Shown here one piece after another: positions 7,432 through 15,332 of a stretch of DNA of 39,244 nt. Made by a program: the position numbers and the translations under genes. The notes beneath the pieces are model-generated. The model ran no database searches, had not been told where the DNA came from, and saw only the letters and a list, made by a program, of their open reading frames with translations. This stretch comes from Betaproteobacteria bacterium (GTDB taxonomy: Bacteria; Pseudomonadota; Gammaproteobacteria; Burkholderiales; Usitatibacteraceae): the NCBI GenBank assembly GCA_016790765.1, contig JAEUMZ010000149.1, positions 1-39,244 on the forward strand, read 5' to 3'. Numbering within the stretch: position 1 is the stretch's first letter; every line of letters starts with the position of its first letter.

Positions 7432-8124
7432 ATGGACTTCAGGCAACAATTCATCGAATTCGCCATCCGGCAGGGCGCGCTCCTGTTCGGCGAATACACG
7501 ACCAAGGCGGGGCGGCTGTCGCCCTACTTCTTCAATTCCGGCCTGTTCACCGACGGCCAGGCGCTGGCGGACCTGTCGCGCTTCTATGCGCAGGCCGCGC
7601 TCGCCACCGGCTGGAAGATCGACACGATTTTCGGACCGGCCTACAAGGGCATCACCCTGGCCGCGGGCACCGCCATGGCGCTTGCCCAAATGGGGCACAA
7701 CCTGCCGTTCTGCTTCAACCGCAAGGAAGCCAAGGATCACGGCGAGGGCGGTCTGATCGTCGGCGCGCCGCTCAAGGGCAACGTCCTCATCATCGACGAC
7801 GTGATCACCGACGGCGCGTCCAAGCGCGAATCCCTCGAACTGATCCGCGCGGCCGGGGCCACGCCGGTTGGCGTGCTTATTGCATTGGACCGCCAGGAAC
7901 GCGGCGCGGCCGAGGGCTCGACCTTGTCCGCCGCCCAGGAGTTCCAACGCTCCAGCGGTGTGCCCGTGCATGCCGTGGCAACCGTGACGGACCTGATGCG
8001 TTACCTGGAGCGCCACCCGGAAGAAGGCGATAAACTCGGCAGGATCGAGGCGTATCGCCGGCGCTACGGGGTCGACCCCGGGTTCCACGCGGAGGACGGC
8101 CCTTCCCGGCCCACCATCGAATAA
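7432..8124 (+). CDS. pyrE: orotate phosphoribosyltransferase
   Basis: 230-aa cytosolic enzyme that transfers phosphoribose from PRPP to orotate, giving OMP in de novo pyrimidine synthesis. The PRPP-binding motif VLIIDDVITDGAS lies at residues 118-130, the flexible-loop segment FNRKEAKDHGEGG at 95-107, and the N-terminal KAGRLSPYFFNSG region at 25-37 matches PyrE. The start ATG at 7432 has AGGG a few bases upstream. It is divergent from xthA and followed after 20 bp by a DUF4124-like gene. The C-terminal 15 or so residues after YRRRYGVDPGF are likely a species-specific tail. Confidence 0.96.
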   Translation: MDFRQQFIEFAIRQGALLFGEYTTKAGRLSPYFFNSGLFTDGQALADLSRFYAQAALATGWKIDTIFGPAYKGITLAAGTAMALAQMGHNLPFCFNRKEAKDHGEGGLIVGAPLKGNVLIIDDVITDGASKRESLELIRAAGATPVGVLIALDRQERGAAEGSTLSAAQEFQRSSGVPVHAVATVTDLMRYLERHPEEGDKLGRIEAYRRRYGVDPGFHAEDGPSRPTIE

Positions 8125-8144
8125 CGCCATTTGAACGCACGCTC

Positions 8145-9074
8145 ATGAAGAATCGAATCCTCATCTCGCTGTCCGCGGTGCTTGCCTTGTTGGCCGCCGC
8201 ACCCGCCCATGCGCTGTTCAAGTGCACGGACGAGAAGGGCGTCACGCACTACGGCGACACCATGCCCCCGCAATGCGCCAAGCGCGAAATCAAGGAGCTG
8301 ACCCGGCAGGGCAGCACGGTCAAAACCATCGACGCGCCCAAGACCCCCGAGCAGCTCAAGGCCGAAGCCGAGGAGCGCGAACGGCGGCGCGACATCGACA
8401 GGCGCATGCAGGAGCAGAAACTCAAGGACGGTGCGCTGATCGCGACCTATGGGTCGGAGCGCGAGTTCGACATTGCGCGCGAGAAGGATATCGCCGTGCT
8501 CGATGCGCGCAAGAAGACGCTGCAATCGCGCGCCCCGGACGTCGAAAAATTCCTCGACAAGATGACCAAGGAGATGGAGTTCTACAAGGAAGGCCAGTCG
8601 TTGAAGGCCAAGGCCGCCGACGGCGAGGCCAAGGCGGCTGTGGATTCCGGCAAGGCCAAGCCGCGGGAGACCAAGGAATCGAAGGCCAAGGAAGCGCCGG
8701 CGCAGGTCCTGGCCGATTACAACCGCGCCCGCCAGAACAAGGCCGACCTCGACGGCGAGTTTGCCAAGCTCGACAACGAAAAGAAGGCCATCTACGCCAA
8801 GTACGAGGGCGAGAAGAACCGCTGGAAACGCCTCAAGGCAGGCATGGTGGCGGGCACGCTGGTCAATGACCAGGGCGAAACCATCGCCGTACCCGGCATG
8901 GCGACACAGATCGTCGGCCAGTCGACGGTGATTCCGGGCCGCCCGCGCGGCATGGCCGAATGCGGCGGCAAGGTGTACGAATGCACCATCGGGCTCGACT
9001 ACATCTGCCGCGCACCGGATGTCGGCGGTCCGGGCGTGAACGCCAAGCTGGTGCCCTGCCGCCAGAACCGCTAG
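8145..9074 (+). CDS. exported DUF4124-like protein with coiled-coil middle
   Basis: 309 aa. A signal peptide (residues 1-23, ending AAAPAHA) precedes a DUF4124-like domain, LFKCTDEKGVTHYGDTMPP. DUF4124 is common in proteobacterial envelope proteins and has no known function. The middle (about 65-235) is charged, Lys/Glu/Ala-rich and likely helical or coiled-coil. The C-terminal 60 residues include four cysteines (ECGGKVYEC, YICRAP, VPCRQNR) that could form disulfides in the periplasm. It is downstream of pyrE in the same direction and ends at a strong intrinsic terminator. I do not recognise a specific role. Confidence 0.8.
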   Translation: MKNRILISLSAVLALLAAAPAHALFKCTDEKGVTHYGDTMPPQCAKREIKELTRQGSTVKTIDAPKTPEQLKAEAEERERRRDIDRRMQEQKLKDGALIATYGSEREFDIAREKDIAVLDARKKTLQSRAPDVEKFLDKMTKEMEFYKEGQSLKAKAADGEAKAAVDSGKAKPRETKESKAKEAPAQVLADYNRARQNKADLDGEFAKLDNEKKAIYAKYEGEKNRWKRLKAGMVAGTLVNDQGETIAVPGMATQIVGQSTVIPGRPRGMAECGGKVYECTIGLDYICRAPDVGGPGVNAKLVPCRQNR

Positions 9075-9106
9075 TCACCCGGGGCGCCGGCCCGACTCCG
9101 TCCCCC

Positions 9107-9139
9107 AAGGCGCGCCGGCCCGGCGCGCCTTTTGTTTTT
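9107..9139 (+). terminator. intrinsic terminator after the DUF4124-like gene
   Basis: An 11-bp perfect stem (9107-9117 with 9121-9131), loop GCC, is followed by TTTTGTTTTT. It lies 33 nt after the stop at 9074 and before the PaiB-like gene, so the latter needs its own promoter or read-through. Confidence 0.9.
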
Positions 9140-9170
9140 CCGGTCGCGGATGTCCCACTTGGAGCCCGCC

Positions 9171-9806
9171 ATGTATACCCCCTCCGCTTTCCAGATCGAT
9201 GACACCGGCCGCATCGATGAACTGGTGCGCACCTGTGACTTCGCGACCCTGCTCTCGCCCGCCGAACCGTTTCCCTGGGTGACCCATGCACCGCTGCTGT
9301 GGGACCGCCCGGCCTTGCGCCTGACCGGCCACCTCGCCGCCGCGAATCCGCACGCCGCCGCGCTGCAGGACGGCGCGCGCGTGCTGGTGCTGTTTCACGG
9401 GCCAAACGGCTACGTGTCGCCGACCTGGTACGTCGACGAGAACCCGGCGGTGCCCAACGTGCCGACCTGGAACTACGCGGCCGTGCACATGACGGGCCGG
9501 GTGCTGCGCATCGACGCTGCGGAGGAGAAATTCGCCCTGGTGCGCACGCTCACGCGCGTCTACGAGGGCGACGGTGCCGACGCCTGGCAGCCGGCTGCAG
9601 CGGCCGGGAACGATGCGCGCATGCGTGCCATTGTCGGCTTCCACATCGCGGTGGAAACGATCGAGGCCAAGTTCAAGCTGTCGCAGAACCGCTCGGCCGC
9701 CGACCAGGCGGCGGTGATCGCGGCGCTCGAATCACGCGGCGGGGACGACGACCGGGCGATGGCCCGGATGATGCGGGAGGGGTCGGGACTAGCGACTAGG
9801 GGCTAG
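9171..9806 (+). CDS. PaiB-like FMN-binding protein
   Basis: 211-aa protein resembling the PaiB / FMN-binding negative transcriptional regulator family, a split-barrel flavin-binding fold. Family-like segments are MYTPSAFQIDD at the N-terminus, HAPLLWD, FHGPNGYVSPTWY, VPTWNYAAVHMTGRV and the C-terminal IVGFHIAVETIEAKFKLSQN. Members have been linked to protease and sporulation repression in Bacillus, but in proteobacteria their role is mostly inferred. The ATG at 9171 has GGAG 6 nt upstream. The last residues (GLATRG) and the stop codon come from a G-rich repeat that begins about 9790, so the native C-terminus may have been altered. Confidence 0.88.
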   Translation: MYTPSAFQIDDTGRIDELVRTCDFATLLSPAEPFPWVTHAPLLWDRPALRLTGHLAAANPHAAALQDGARVLVLFHGPNGYVSPTWYVDENPAVPNVPTWNYAAVHMTGRVLRIDAAEEKFALVRTLTRVYEGDGADAWQPAAAAGNDARMRAIVGFHIAVETIEAKFKLSQNRSAADQAAVIAALESRGGDDDRAMARMMREGSGLATRG

Positions 9807-9910
9807 GGGCTGGGGACGTGGGGCTCGGGAAAGCAACTGACTTCACCGCTTGCGCAGCGGGAATTAGCTTCATTGCACGAACATGTACTTGGCGGCAACC
9901 CCCCAGCCCC
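9799..9910. repeat. G-run / hairpin / C-run intergenic element
   Basis: Four runs of four G (9799-9802, 9806-9809, 9812-9815, 9820-9823) with loops of 3, 2 and 4 nt fit the classical G-quadruplex pattern. GGGGCTGGGG (9806-9815) is exactly complementary to CCCCAGCCCC (9901-9910), so the arms can also form a long stem. In the centre is the hairpin CCGCT/AGCGG (9846-9860) followed by GAATTAGC. It sits between convergent genes. GGGGCTGGGGAC recurs at 35693-35704. Confidence 0.6.
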
Positions 9911-9919
9911 GTTGTTCCC

Positions 9920-10108
9920 TCACCCCATCCCCGGCACCAGGAACTTCACCGGGGTCTTGTGCGTGGTGCCCATGACCAGCGAGATGGCGTCGATGCACTC
10001 TTTCTCGCTGTGGTACGCCTCGCCGGACTCGGCGATCTTGCGGCCGTTGCCGGCCTGCAGGAACCAGCGCCACTGCCGTTCGTGGTCGAGAAAAATGTGA
10101 AAGGTCAT
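9920..10108 (-). CDS. DUF1508 (YegP-like) small protein
   Basis: 62-aa protein with one DUF1508 unit: FHIFLDHERQWRWFLQAGNG, then KIAESGEAYHSEKECIDAISLV. The pattern W-RW-L-A-NG--IA-SGE is the family hallmark. E. coli YegP has two such units; single-unit forms are common. The function is unknown. The start ATG at 10108 follows a 41-bp gap from the symporter stop on the same strand, so it may be cotranscribed with it. It converges on the PaiB-like gene. Confidence 0.85.
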   Translation of the reverse strand: MTFHIFLDHERQWRWFLQAGNGRKIAESGEAYHSEKECIDAISLVMGTTHKTPVKFLVPGMG

Positions 10109-10149
10109 GGGTGCGTTGCGCGTGCTGCGGGTGGAGCGAAAGTCTAGCG

Positions 10150-11619
10150 CTAATTGGCGGCCGGGGCGGCCGGGGTGGCCGGCCTTGACACCGCCCACAA
10201 CAAGGCGAACGTCAGGGCGCCGTTGAGGATCAAAAGTTCGAGACCGATCTGGTAGCCGCCCGGACGCGCGGCGAGGGCGCGTTGCAGGACATAACAGACC
10301 AGCGGCGCGATCGCGCAAGGCAGCACCGTGAACAGGCCGGCCGGCAGCGCGCGGCGCGTCCACAGCCCGAAGCAGAACAGGCCCAGCAGTGGCCCGTAGG
10401 TGTAGCCGGCCAGCACCAGAAGGGTGTCGATGATGGAGCGGTCGTTGAGGGCGCGGAACCCGAGCACCAGCGCCAGGAACAGCACCGCGAAGCCGACGTG
10501 CACGCGCCGGCGGATGCGCTCTTGCGCCGCGGTGTCGAGGTCCGCGCGGCGCCGGAAGCCGAGGATGTCGAGGCAAAACGAGGACGTCAATGCGGTGAGC
10601 GCGCCGTCGGCACTCGGAAACAGCGCCGAGATCAGCGCGACGAAGAACACCACCTGCACCCAGGCCGGGAAGTGCTCCATCACCACGGCGGCGAACAGCG
10701 CGTCGCCCGTGGCGCCCATGCCCTTGGCGGCGGCGAACAGCGCGAGCAGCCCGCCCAGCGTGAGGAACAAGAGGTTCACCACCACCAGCACGGCGCTGAA
10801 GGTGAACATGTTCTTTTGCGCATCGCGAATGTTGGGCACGCTGATGTTCTTCTGCATCATTTCCTGGTCCAGGCCGCTCATGGCGATGGCGATGAAGGCG
10901 CCGCCGGCAATGCTCTTGAACCAGAAGCCGGCGGCCTGCGGGTCGGTGTTCCACACGCGCGACATCGGGCTGTCCATCACCTGGGCCACGCCCGCCGCCA
11001 CGCTGCCAGCCAGCATGTCGGCCAGGTACACCACGCACACCAGCAAGCCGCCCAGCATGAACGCGGTTTGCAGGGTGTCAGTGAATACAATGGTCTTCAC
11101 GCCGCCCTGGTGGGTGTAGAGCCAGATCATCAGCAGGATCACGCCGGCGCTCACGGCGAACGGAATGCCGGCGTGGTCGGCCACCATGAACTGCAGCACG
11201 GCCACCACCAGGTAGAGCCGCGCCGTGGCGCCGAAGGTGCGCGAGACGATGAAAAACGCCGCGCCGGTCTTGTGTGCCGTGGCGCCGAAGCGCTGGTCGA
11301 GGTAATCGTAGATCGAGGTGAGCTTCAGGCGGTAATAGAGCGGCAGCAGCACCAGTGCGATCGCCATGAAGCCGATCCAGTTGCCGATCACCACCTGCAG
11401 GTAGCCGAAGCCGTTGCTGCCGACCGTCCCGGGCACGCTGACGAAGGTCACGCCGGACAGCGAGGTGCCGACCATGCCGAAGGCCACCAGGCCCCAGTGG
11501 CTCCTGCGGTTGCCGATGAAGAAGGACTCGTTGTTGGCGCCGCGGCTGACGTACTGCGCGAGGGCCAGGAGGAGCAGGAAATACGCCGCGATGATCGCGA
11601 GCAGGAGATAGGGGGACAT
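10150..11619 (-). CDS. sodium:solute symporter (SSS family)
   Basis: 489-aa inner-membrane transporter with about 13 hydrophobic segments. SSS-family features include the first helix LLLAIIAAYFLLLLALAQYV, the loop FFIGNRRSHWGLVAFGMVGT with the Ser/Thr-rich SLSGVTFVSVPG, the segment GGVKTIVFTDTLQ, and the Na+-site helix GAFIAIAMSGLDQEMMQKN. Family members couple Na+ entry to uptake of sugars, proline, pantothenate and other solutes; the substrate cannot be read here. Its neighbours (DUF1508 downstream, a TonB-box-like micro-protein upstream) give no clear hint. The start ATG at 11619 has no strong Shine-Dalgarno sequence. Confidence 0.92.
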   Translation of the reverse strand: MSPYLLLAIIAAYFLLLLALAQYVSRGANNESFFIGNRRSHWGLVAFGMVGTSLSGVTFVSVPGTVGSNGFGYLQVVIGNWIGFMAIALVLLPLYYRLKLTSIYDYLDQRFGATAHKTGAAFFIVSRTFGATARLYLVVAVLQFMVADHAGIPFAVSAGVILLMIWLYTHQGGVKTIVFTDTLQTAFMLGGLLVCVVYLADMLAGSVAAGVAQVMDSPMSRVWNTDPQAAGFWFKSIAGGAFIAIAMSGLDQEMMQKNISVPNIRDAQKNMFTFSAVLVVVNLLFLTLGGLLALFAAAKGMGATGDALFAAVVMEHFPAWVQVVFFVALISALFPSADGALTALTSSFCLDILGFRRRADLDTAAQERIRRRVHVGFAVLFLALVLGFRALNDRSIIDTLLVLAGYTYGPLLGLFCFGLWTRRALPAGLFTVLPCAIAPLVCYVLQRALAARPGGYQIGLELLILNGALTFALLWAVSRPATPAAPAAN

Positions 11620-11687
11620 GGCCGAAGTCTAAGGCCATGAACCGCGATCGTTGCGGGCCCGGGGTGTTTCGCAGAGACTCAAAGGCA

Positions 11688-11753
11688 AAACCCCAGTACT
11701 GACGCACCTTGTGGGCCAATTTCGGCCGGAAAAGCGCGTCAGTGCTGGGGTTT
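11688..11753. repeat. 18-bp inverted repeat, possible terminator of the micro-protein gene
   Basis: Arms 11688-11705 and 11736-11753 are complementary at 17 of 18 positions, with a 30-nt loop that contains a smaller GGCC-based hairpin. On the minus strand the stem is followed by TTTTGCCTTT. The position, about 90 nt after the micro-protein stop and 70 nt before the symporter start, fits a terminator, but the arms are long enough for a mobile or MITE-like element. Confidence 0.55.
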
Positions 11754-11844
11754 CGTTGCTGCGTTGGTGTTGTTGGATCGGCAATGCATCGGTTGCTCCT
11801 CGTGCGCGGATCGGGGGGTGCGGGACGGCACTTGCACTCGACGA

Positions 11845-12063
11845 TCAGTTCACGCGCGAGGCGGTGATGACGACTTGTTCCAGCTCGACGACCGGCATGC
11901 GCTGCGCGGTGACGACGACGGTTTCCAACTGCACGACATCCTGGGCGTTCTGTGCGGCGACATCGCTGGGACCGAAGGCGGCGCCGGCGAAGGCGAGCAC
12001 GGTGACCACCATGACGGCGGCACTGGCGACATTGTCTTTAAGGAATTCAACGGGGGCTTTCAT
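11845..12063 (-). CDS. small exported protein with two TonB-box-like motifs
   Basis: 72 aa. A hydrophobic N-terminal segment (AAVMVVTVLAFAGAAF) followed by DVAAQNA looks like a signal peptide. The rest is little more than a tandem repeat, VQLETVVVTAQR then VELEQVVITASR. Each unit resembles the TonB box plus start of the plug seen at the N-terminus of TonB-dependent receptors, but no barrel follows. The ATG has a good Shine-Dalgarno sequence (AGGAG, about 6 nt upstream). The high-quality start and the kept repeat argue for a real gene. Its role is unknown; it could bind TonB or mimic a receptor terminus, which is inference only. Confidence 0.72.
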   Translation of the reverse strand: MKAPVEFLKDNVASAAVMVVTVLAFAGAAFGPSDVAAQNAQDVVQLETVVVTAQRMPVVELEQVVITASRVN

Positions 12064-12223
12064 GTGTTTCTCCTGATCGGTTGCTGCAGCGTTTGTGCAG
12101 TGACGCCACTTTAGGCGCGCCCCCGGGGACGGCCAACCGGATTGCGATGAAACGGCAGGAATGTGGGGCGAAATTCGCGCCAGCCCCGGCGAACTGCACC
12201 GCGCGTTCTGCGCAACCCAATGA

Positions 12224-12247
12224 AAAACGCGCCCGAAGGCGCGTTTT
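12224..12247. terminator. bidirectional intrinsic terminator
   Basis: A perfect 10-bp stem AAAACGCGCC/GGCGCGTTTT with loop CGAA. It lies about 30 nt after the DUF3016 stop on the minus strand, where it ends in TTTT, and would terminate that gene; the symmetric A/T ends allow action in both directions. Confidence 0.85.
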
Positions 12248-12278
12248 CAAGGCCGGCAAGGGGCTGAACGGGTGCCGG

Positions 12279-12776
12279 TCAGGCGCGCGCGCCGAGCACG
12301 TCGCTGGAGAACCAGCGGTCGAGCATGCGCTTTTCGTAGCGCAGCGGCTCGTTGTTCGGGTAGCGGTTGTGGTTGCGCAGGTAGTTCATGTCCGACACGG
12401 TGGCCTCGCCGGACTTGACCGCCTTGCCGCCGGCCTCGACCGTGTACTTCAGGTTGATGCGCGGCCAGTCGGCCATGCCGCGCAGGATGCGCAGGTCACG
12501 CCCCGGGCTGCGGGTCGGATCGATGGTGCCGGCCAGGTCGATGTCGGTGACCTCGACCTTCAAGTCCTGCCCGGCGGGCAGCGACTTCGCCAGCTTGGCG
12601 AAATGCGCCTCGAGCTGCTGCATCACCTCGGTGCGATCCCAGCTGGCGAAGGGCAGGTCGGTGAAATGGTCCGCGCCGGTGAATTTCACGCTGGCGCCCG
12701 CCCATGCGGGCGACGCCGCGGCAATCAGTGCGCAGGAAACAACGGGCAGCAGGGTCCGGAACTTGGAACGCTTCAT
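12279..12776 (-). CDS. exported DUF3016-like protein
   Basis: 165 aa. The signal peptide (about 1-22, ending AAASPAWA) is followed by a mature domain with VKFTGADHFTDLPFASW and LKVEVTDIDLAGTI, and ends in NNEPLRYEKRMLDRWF. These segments match the DUF3016 family of periplasmic proteins, which has no known function. The start at 12776 is backed by a perfect GGAGG Shine-Dalgarno sequence; a longer frame from 12806 is not needed. A clear terminator follows. It is divergent from the trypsin-like protease gene, with 141 bp between starts. Confidence 0.8.
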   Translation of the reverse strand: MKRSKFRTLLPVVSCALIAAASPAWAGASVKFTGADHFTDLPFASWDRTEVMQQLEAHFAKLAKSLPAGQDLKVEVTDIDLAGTIDPTRSPGRDLRILRGMADWPRINLKYTVEAGGKAVKSGEATVSDMNYLRNHNRYPNNEPLRYEKRMLDRWFSSDVLGARA

Positions 12777-12917
12777 GGAAACCTCCTTCGGGCGGCACGG
12801 GTCCAATCATCCTACGCCGGTTTGACGCTGCCCGCAGGCGAAAAGTTCGCGGGTCCGGCAACGGCGCGACGCCCCACGCGGGCTACAATCCGCACCGTCC
12901 CCGCACACCGCTCCAAC

Positions 12918-14261
12918 ATGCGCGCCCTCCTGCTGGTGGCCTGCCTGGCCCTTCATACGATTCAAGCGCACGGCGCGCCTGCGGGAGGCGTGCGGGCTGG
13001 TCCCGAAGCCGTGTCGGCCACCGCCGAGGCGATCTACCGCGACGCCAAGCCGCGCCTGCTGCAGATCCGCACCTTGCTCAATTCCGCCTCGCAGAAGTCC
13101 TCGACCGGCAGCGGGTTCCTGGTCAGCGCCGATGGCCTGGCGATCACCAACTATCACGTGGTGTCGCAGCATGCGCTGGAACCGCAGACCTACCGCATGG
13201 AGTACGTTTCGGCCGACGGCAGCCGCGGCACATTGCGGTTGCTGGCGTTCGATACGGTCAATGACCTGGCGCTGGTCCGGCTCGACCGCGGCGGCTGGCG
13301 CCCCTTCGAGTTCGACGCCCGCGCGCTGGCCGACCAGCTGCCGCGCGGCGAGCGCCTGTTCAGCCTGGGCAATCCGCTCGACATCGGCTTTGCCGTGATG
13401 GAGGGCAACTACAGCGGCCTGGTGGAGCGCAGCTACAACGAACGCATCCACCTGTCCGGCCCGATGAACCCGGGCATGAGCGGCGGGCCGACGCTCACCA
13501 CCGGTTCGAAGATTGCCGGCATCAACGTGGCCAAGATCGGCTGGGGCGCCGAGCAGGTCAGTTTCCTGGTGCCGGCCAAGTTCGCCGCCGCGCTGTTGCA
13601 GCGCCCGCACCTGCCGGAAGGCTTCACCGGCCGCGAGGTGCGCGCCGAGATCGGACGGCAGGTCAATGCCTGGCAGGCCGGCCTGTACAAGAGCCTGCAG
13701 GACAAGGGGTTCAAGCCGACCACTGCCGGCCCGTTCCGCCTGCCCGAATCCAACGCCGGCTATTTCACCTGCTGGGCCAACACCAACGCCGACGACAAAC
13801 CGGCCCCGCGCGCGCGCGCCGACACCACGCAATGCAACATGCAAAACTGGCTGTTCATCGCCGGGGACCTGTACGCCGGCAACGTGGCCATCCAGCGCAC
13901 CCATTTCACCAACCAGAGCCTCAACAGCTTCCAGTTCGCCAACTTCGTGTCCGGCAAGACCGCCATGGGCACCGATCGGGCCAACCCGAAGCGCATGACG
14001 CCGGCCGCTTGCCACGAGGACGTGGCCTGGGCGGGTGCCGCAGATGCGGCTTCGGGGGACGACCGGCTGCGCGTGCGGGTGGCCTGGTGCGCCAGCGCCT
14101 ACCGCGATTTCGAGGGCCTGTACAACGTCTCCTTCATGGCGGTGGCCCCCGAGCGTGACGGCCAGGCCGCATCGATCACGGTGTTCATGAACGGCACCGA
14201 TTACGCCAATGCCGCCGCGCTGGCCAAGCGCCTGCTGGCCGAATTCAGGACGGGCACATGA
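12918..14261 (+). CDS. exported trypsin-like serine protease
   Basis: 447 aa. A signal peptide (about 1-21) is followed by a chymotrypsin-fold domain with a complete triad: His80 in TNYHVVS, Asp116 in VNDLALVRL and Ser188 in GMSGGPTL. The S1C/DegP-like catalytic domain is not followed by a recognisable PDZ domain; instead there are about 220 residues of unknown type with several cysteines (FTCWAN, TQCNMQNW, AACHED, AWCAS). The ATG at 12918 is the natural start; a frame reaching back to 12081 is an artefact of the GC-rich upstream region. A possible -10 (TACAAT, 12884-12889) lies upstream without a clear -35. The stop overlaps the FHA gene start (ATGA), so the two are coupled. Confidence 0.88.
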   Translation: MRALLLVACLALHTIQAHGAPAGGVRAGPEAVSATAEAIYRDAKPRLLQIRTLLNSASQKSSTGSGFLVSADGLAITNYHVVSQHALEPQTYRMEYVSADGSRGTLRLLAFDTVNDLALVRLDRGGWRPFEFDARALADQLPRGERLFSLGNPLDIGFAVMEGNYSGLVERSYNERIHLSGPMNPGMSGGPTLTTGSKIAGINVAKIGWGAEQVSFLVPAKFAAALLQRPHLPEGFTGREVRAEIGRQVNAWQAGLYKSLQDKGFKPTTAGPFRLPESNAGYFTCWANTNADDKPAPRARADTTQCNMQNWLFIAGDLYAGNVAIQRTHFTNQSLNSFQFANFVSGKTAMGTDRANPKRMTPAACHEDVAWAGAADAASGDDRLRVRVAWCASAYRDFEGLYNVSFMAVAPERDGQAASITVFMNGTDYANAAALAKRLLAEFRTGT

Positions 14262-15301
14262 GCGCGGCGCAGAACCCGTCTATCGACCCCTGGTGGCTGG
14301 AGATCCGCGGCCCCGATGCCGCCGTTCACACCCGACTCCGGCTCGGCGGCGCATCGTTGTCGGTCGGCCGCGGCTACGGCAACGACCTGGTGATCGACGA
14401 TGCCTACGTCTCGCCGGCGCACGCGCGCCTGACGCGCGACGATGACAGTCAGTGGTGGATCGAGGACCTCGGCTCGGACAACGGTACGCTGGACGCGCGC
14501 ACCGGCGCGCCGGTCACGCGCGCCGCCTTGTTCGACCGCGCATCGTTCACGCTCGGCCGCACGGTGCTGGAGGTCCGCCACGGCGCCTCGCCGGTGGCCC
14601 CCACGCTCAAGCTGCCCGCAAGCACGGCCGGCGCGACTCTCCCGGCGGCGGCCGCGACCCGGCAGCTGCAAACCCTGGGCGCACAGGCGGCTGCACTGAT
14701 GCTGCTCGCCGTGCTGTTGTCCGCGGTGTCGATCTGGATGAAACAGACCGGGGAACCGAAGCTGACCAATTACGTGTACGGCGCCGTCCTGCTGCCGCTG
14801 ATGGTGATGGGCTGGGCGGGGGCGTGGGCGCTGGTGACGCGCATCCTCACCCATCGCGCGCACTTCGCGCGCCACCTGCGCATTGCGTCGCTGTCGCTCT
14901 TGTTCCTGATCTTCAGCGAGGCGCTGTTCAAGACCATCGACTATGCCTTTGCGTGGGTGTCGGCGAGCAGCGCGGAGAACGTCGTCAACTGGGTCGCCGC
15001 CGCGGTAATGATCACCGCCCATGTGCGGGTGATCGTGCCCCAGCGGCTGGGGCTGATCGCCGGCGTGGCGGGCGTACTGGCGCTGGCCGCACTCGGCCTG
15101 GACATGTCGATGAAGTCCGACCGCCTCAAGTACCAGCCGCCCACCATCATCACGTCGTTGCTGCCGCCGGTGTTTCCGACCAAGCCGCCGGTCAGCGGCG
15201 ATGCGCTGTTCGAGCGCATCGGGGCGCTGAAGGCGGAACTGGACGAGGAGCGCAGGAAGGATCCGCCGGCCGGTTTCAACGCGCTGGGCGATTCCGACTG
15301 A
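14258..15301 (+). CDS. FHA-domain membrane protein
   Basis: 347 aa. An N-terminal FHA domain (about 14-100) keeps the phosphopeptide-binding residues: GR at 37-38, Ser52 and His55 in VSPAHARL, and Asn75 in DLGSDNGTL. A linker leads to about five hydrophobic segments (for example AAALMLLAVLLSAVSIWM, GAVLLPLMVMGWAGAWALV, GVAGVLALAALGLDMSM) and a charged tail. FHA domains recognise phosphothreonine, which here would be on the cytosolic side. The overlap with the protease gene suggests a shared envelope process. No Ser/Thr kinase gene is seen in the window, so the phospho-partner is unknown. Confidence 0.85.
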   Translation: MSAAQNPSIDPWWLEIRGPDAAVHTRLRLGGASLSVGRGYGNDLVIDDAYVSPAHARLTRDDDSQWWIEDLGSDNGTLDARTGAPVTRAALFDRASFTLGRTVLEVRHGASPVAPTLKLPASTAGATLPAAAATRQLQTLGAQAAALMLLAVLLSAVSIWMKQTGEPKLTNYVYGAVLLPLMVMGWAGAWALVTRILTHRAHFARHLRIASLSLLFLIFSEALFKTIDYAFAWVSASSAENVVNWVAAAVMITAHVRVIVPQRLGLIAGVAGVLALAALGLDMSMKSDRLKYQPPTIITSLLPPVFPTKPPVSGDALFERIGALKAELDEERRKDPPAGFNALGDSD

Positions 15302-15332
15302 CGCACCCGCCGCGCGACCGGCCCGCGCGGGG

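Noticed and set aside
10109..11038. Upstream extension of the DUF1508 frame
   Set aside because: The extension is a shadow of the symporter gene in another frame; the true 62-residue product begins at 10108.
12081..12917. 279-codon upstream extension of the trypsin-like protease
   Set aside because: It runs antisense through the DUF3016 gene and an intrinsic terminator; the ATG at 12918 gives a proper signal peptide.
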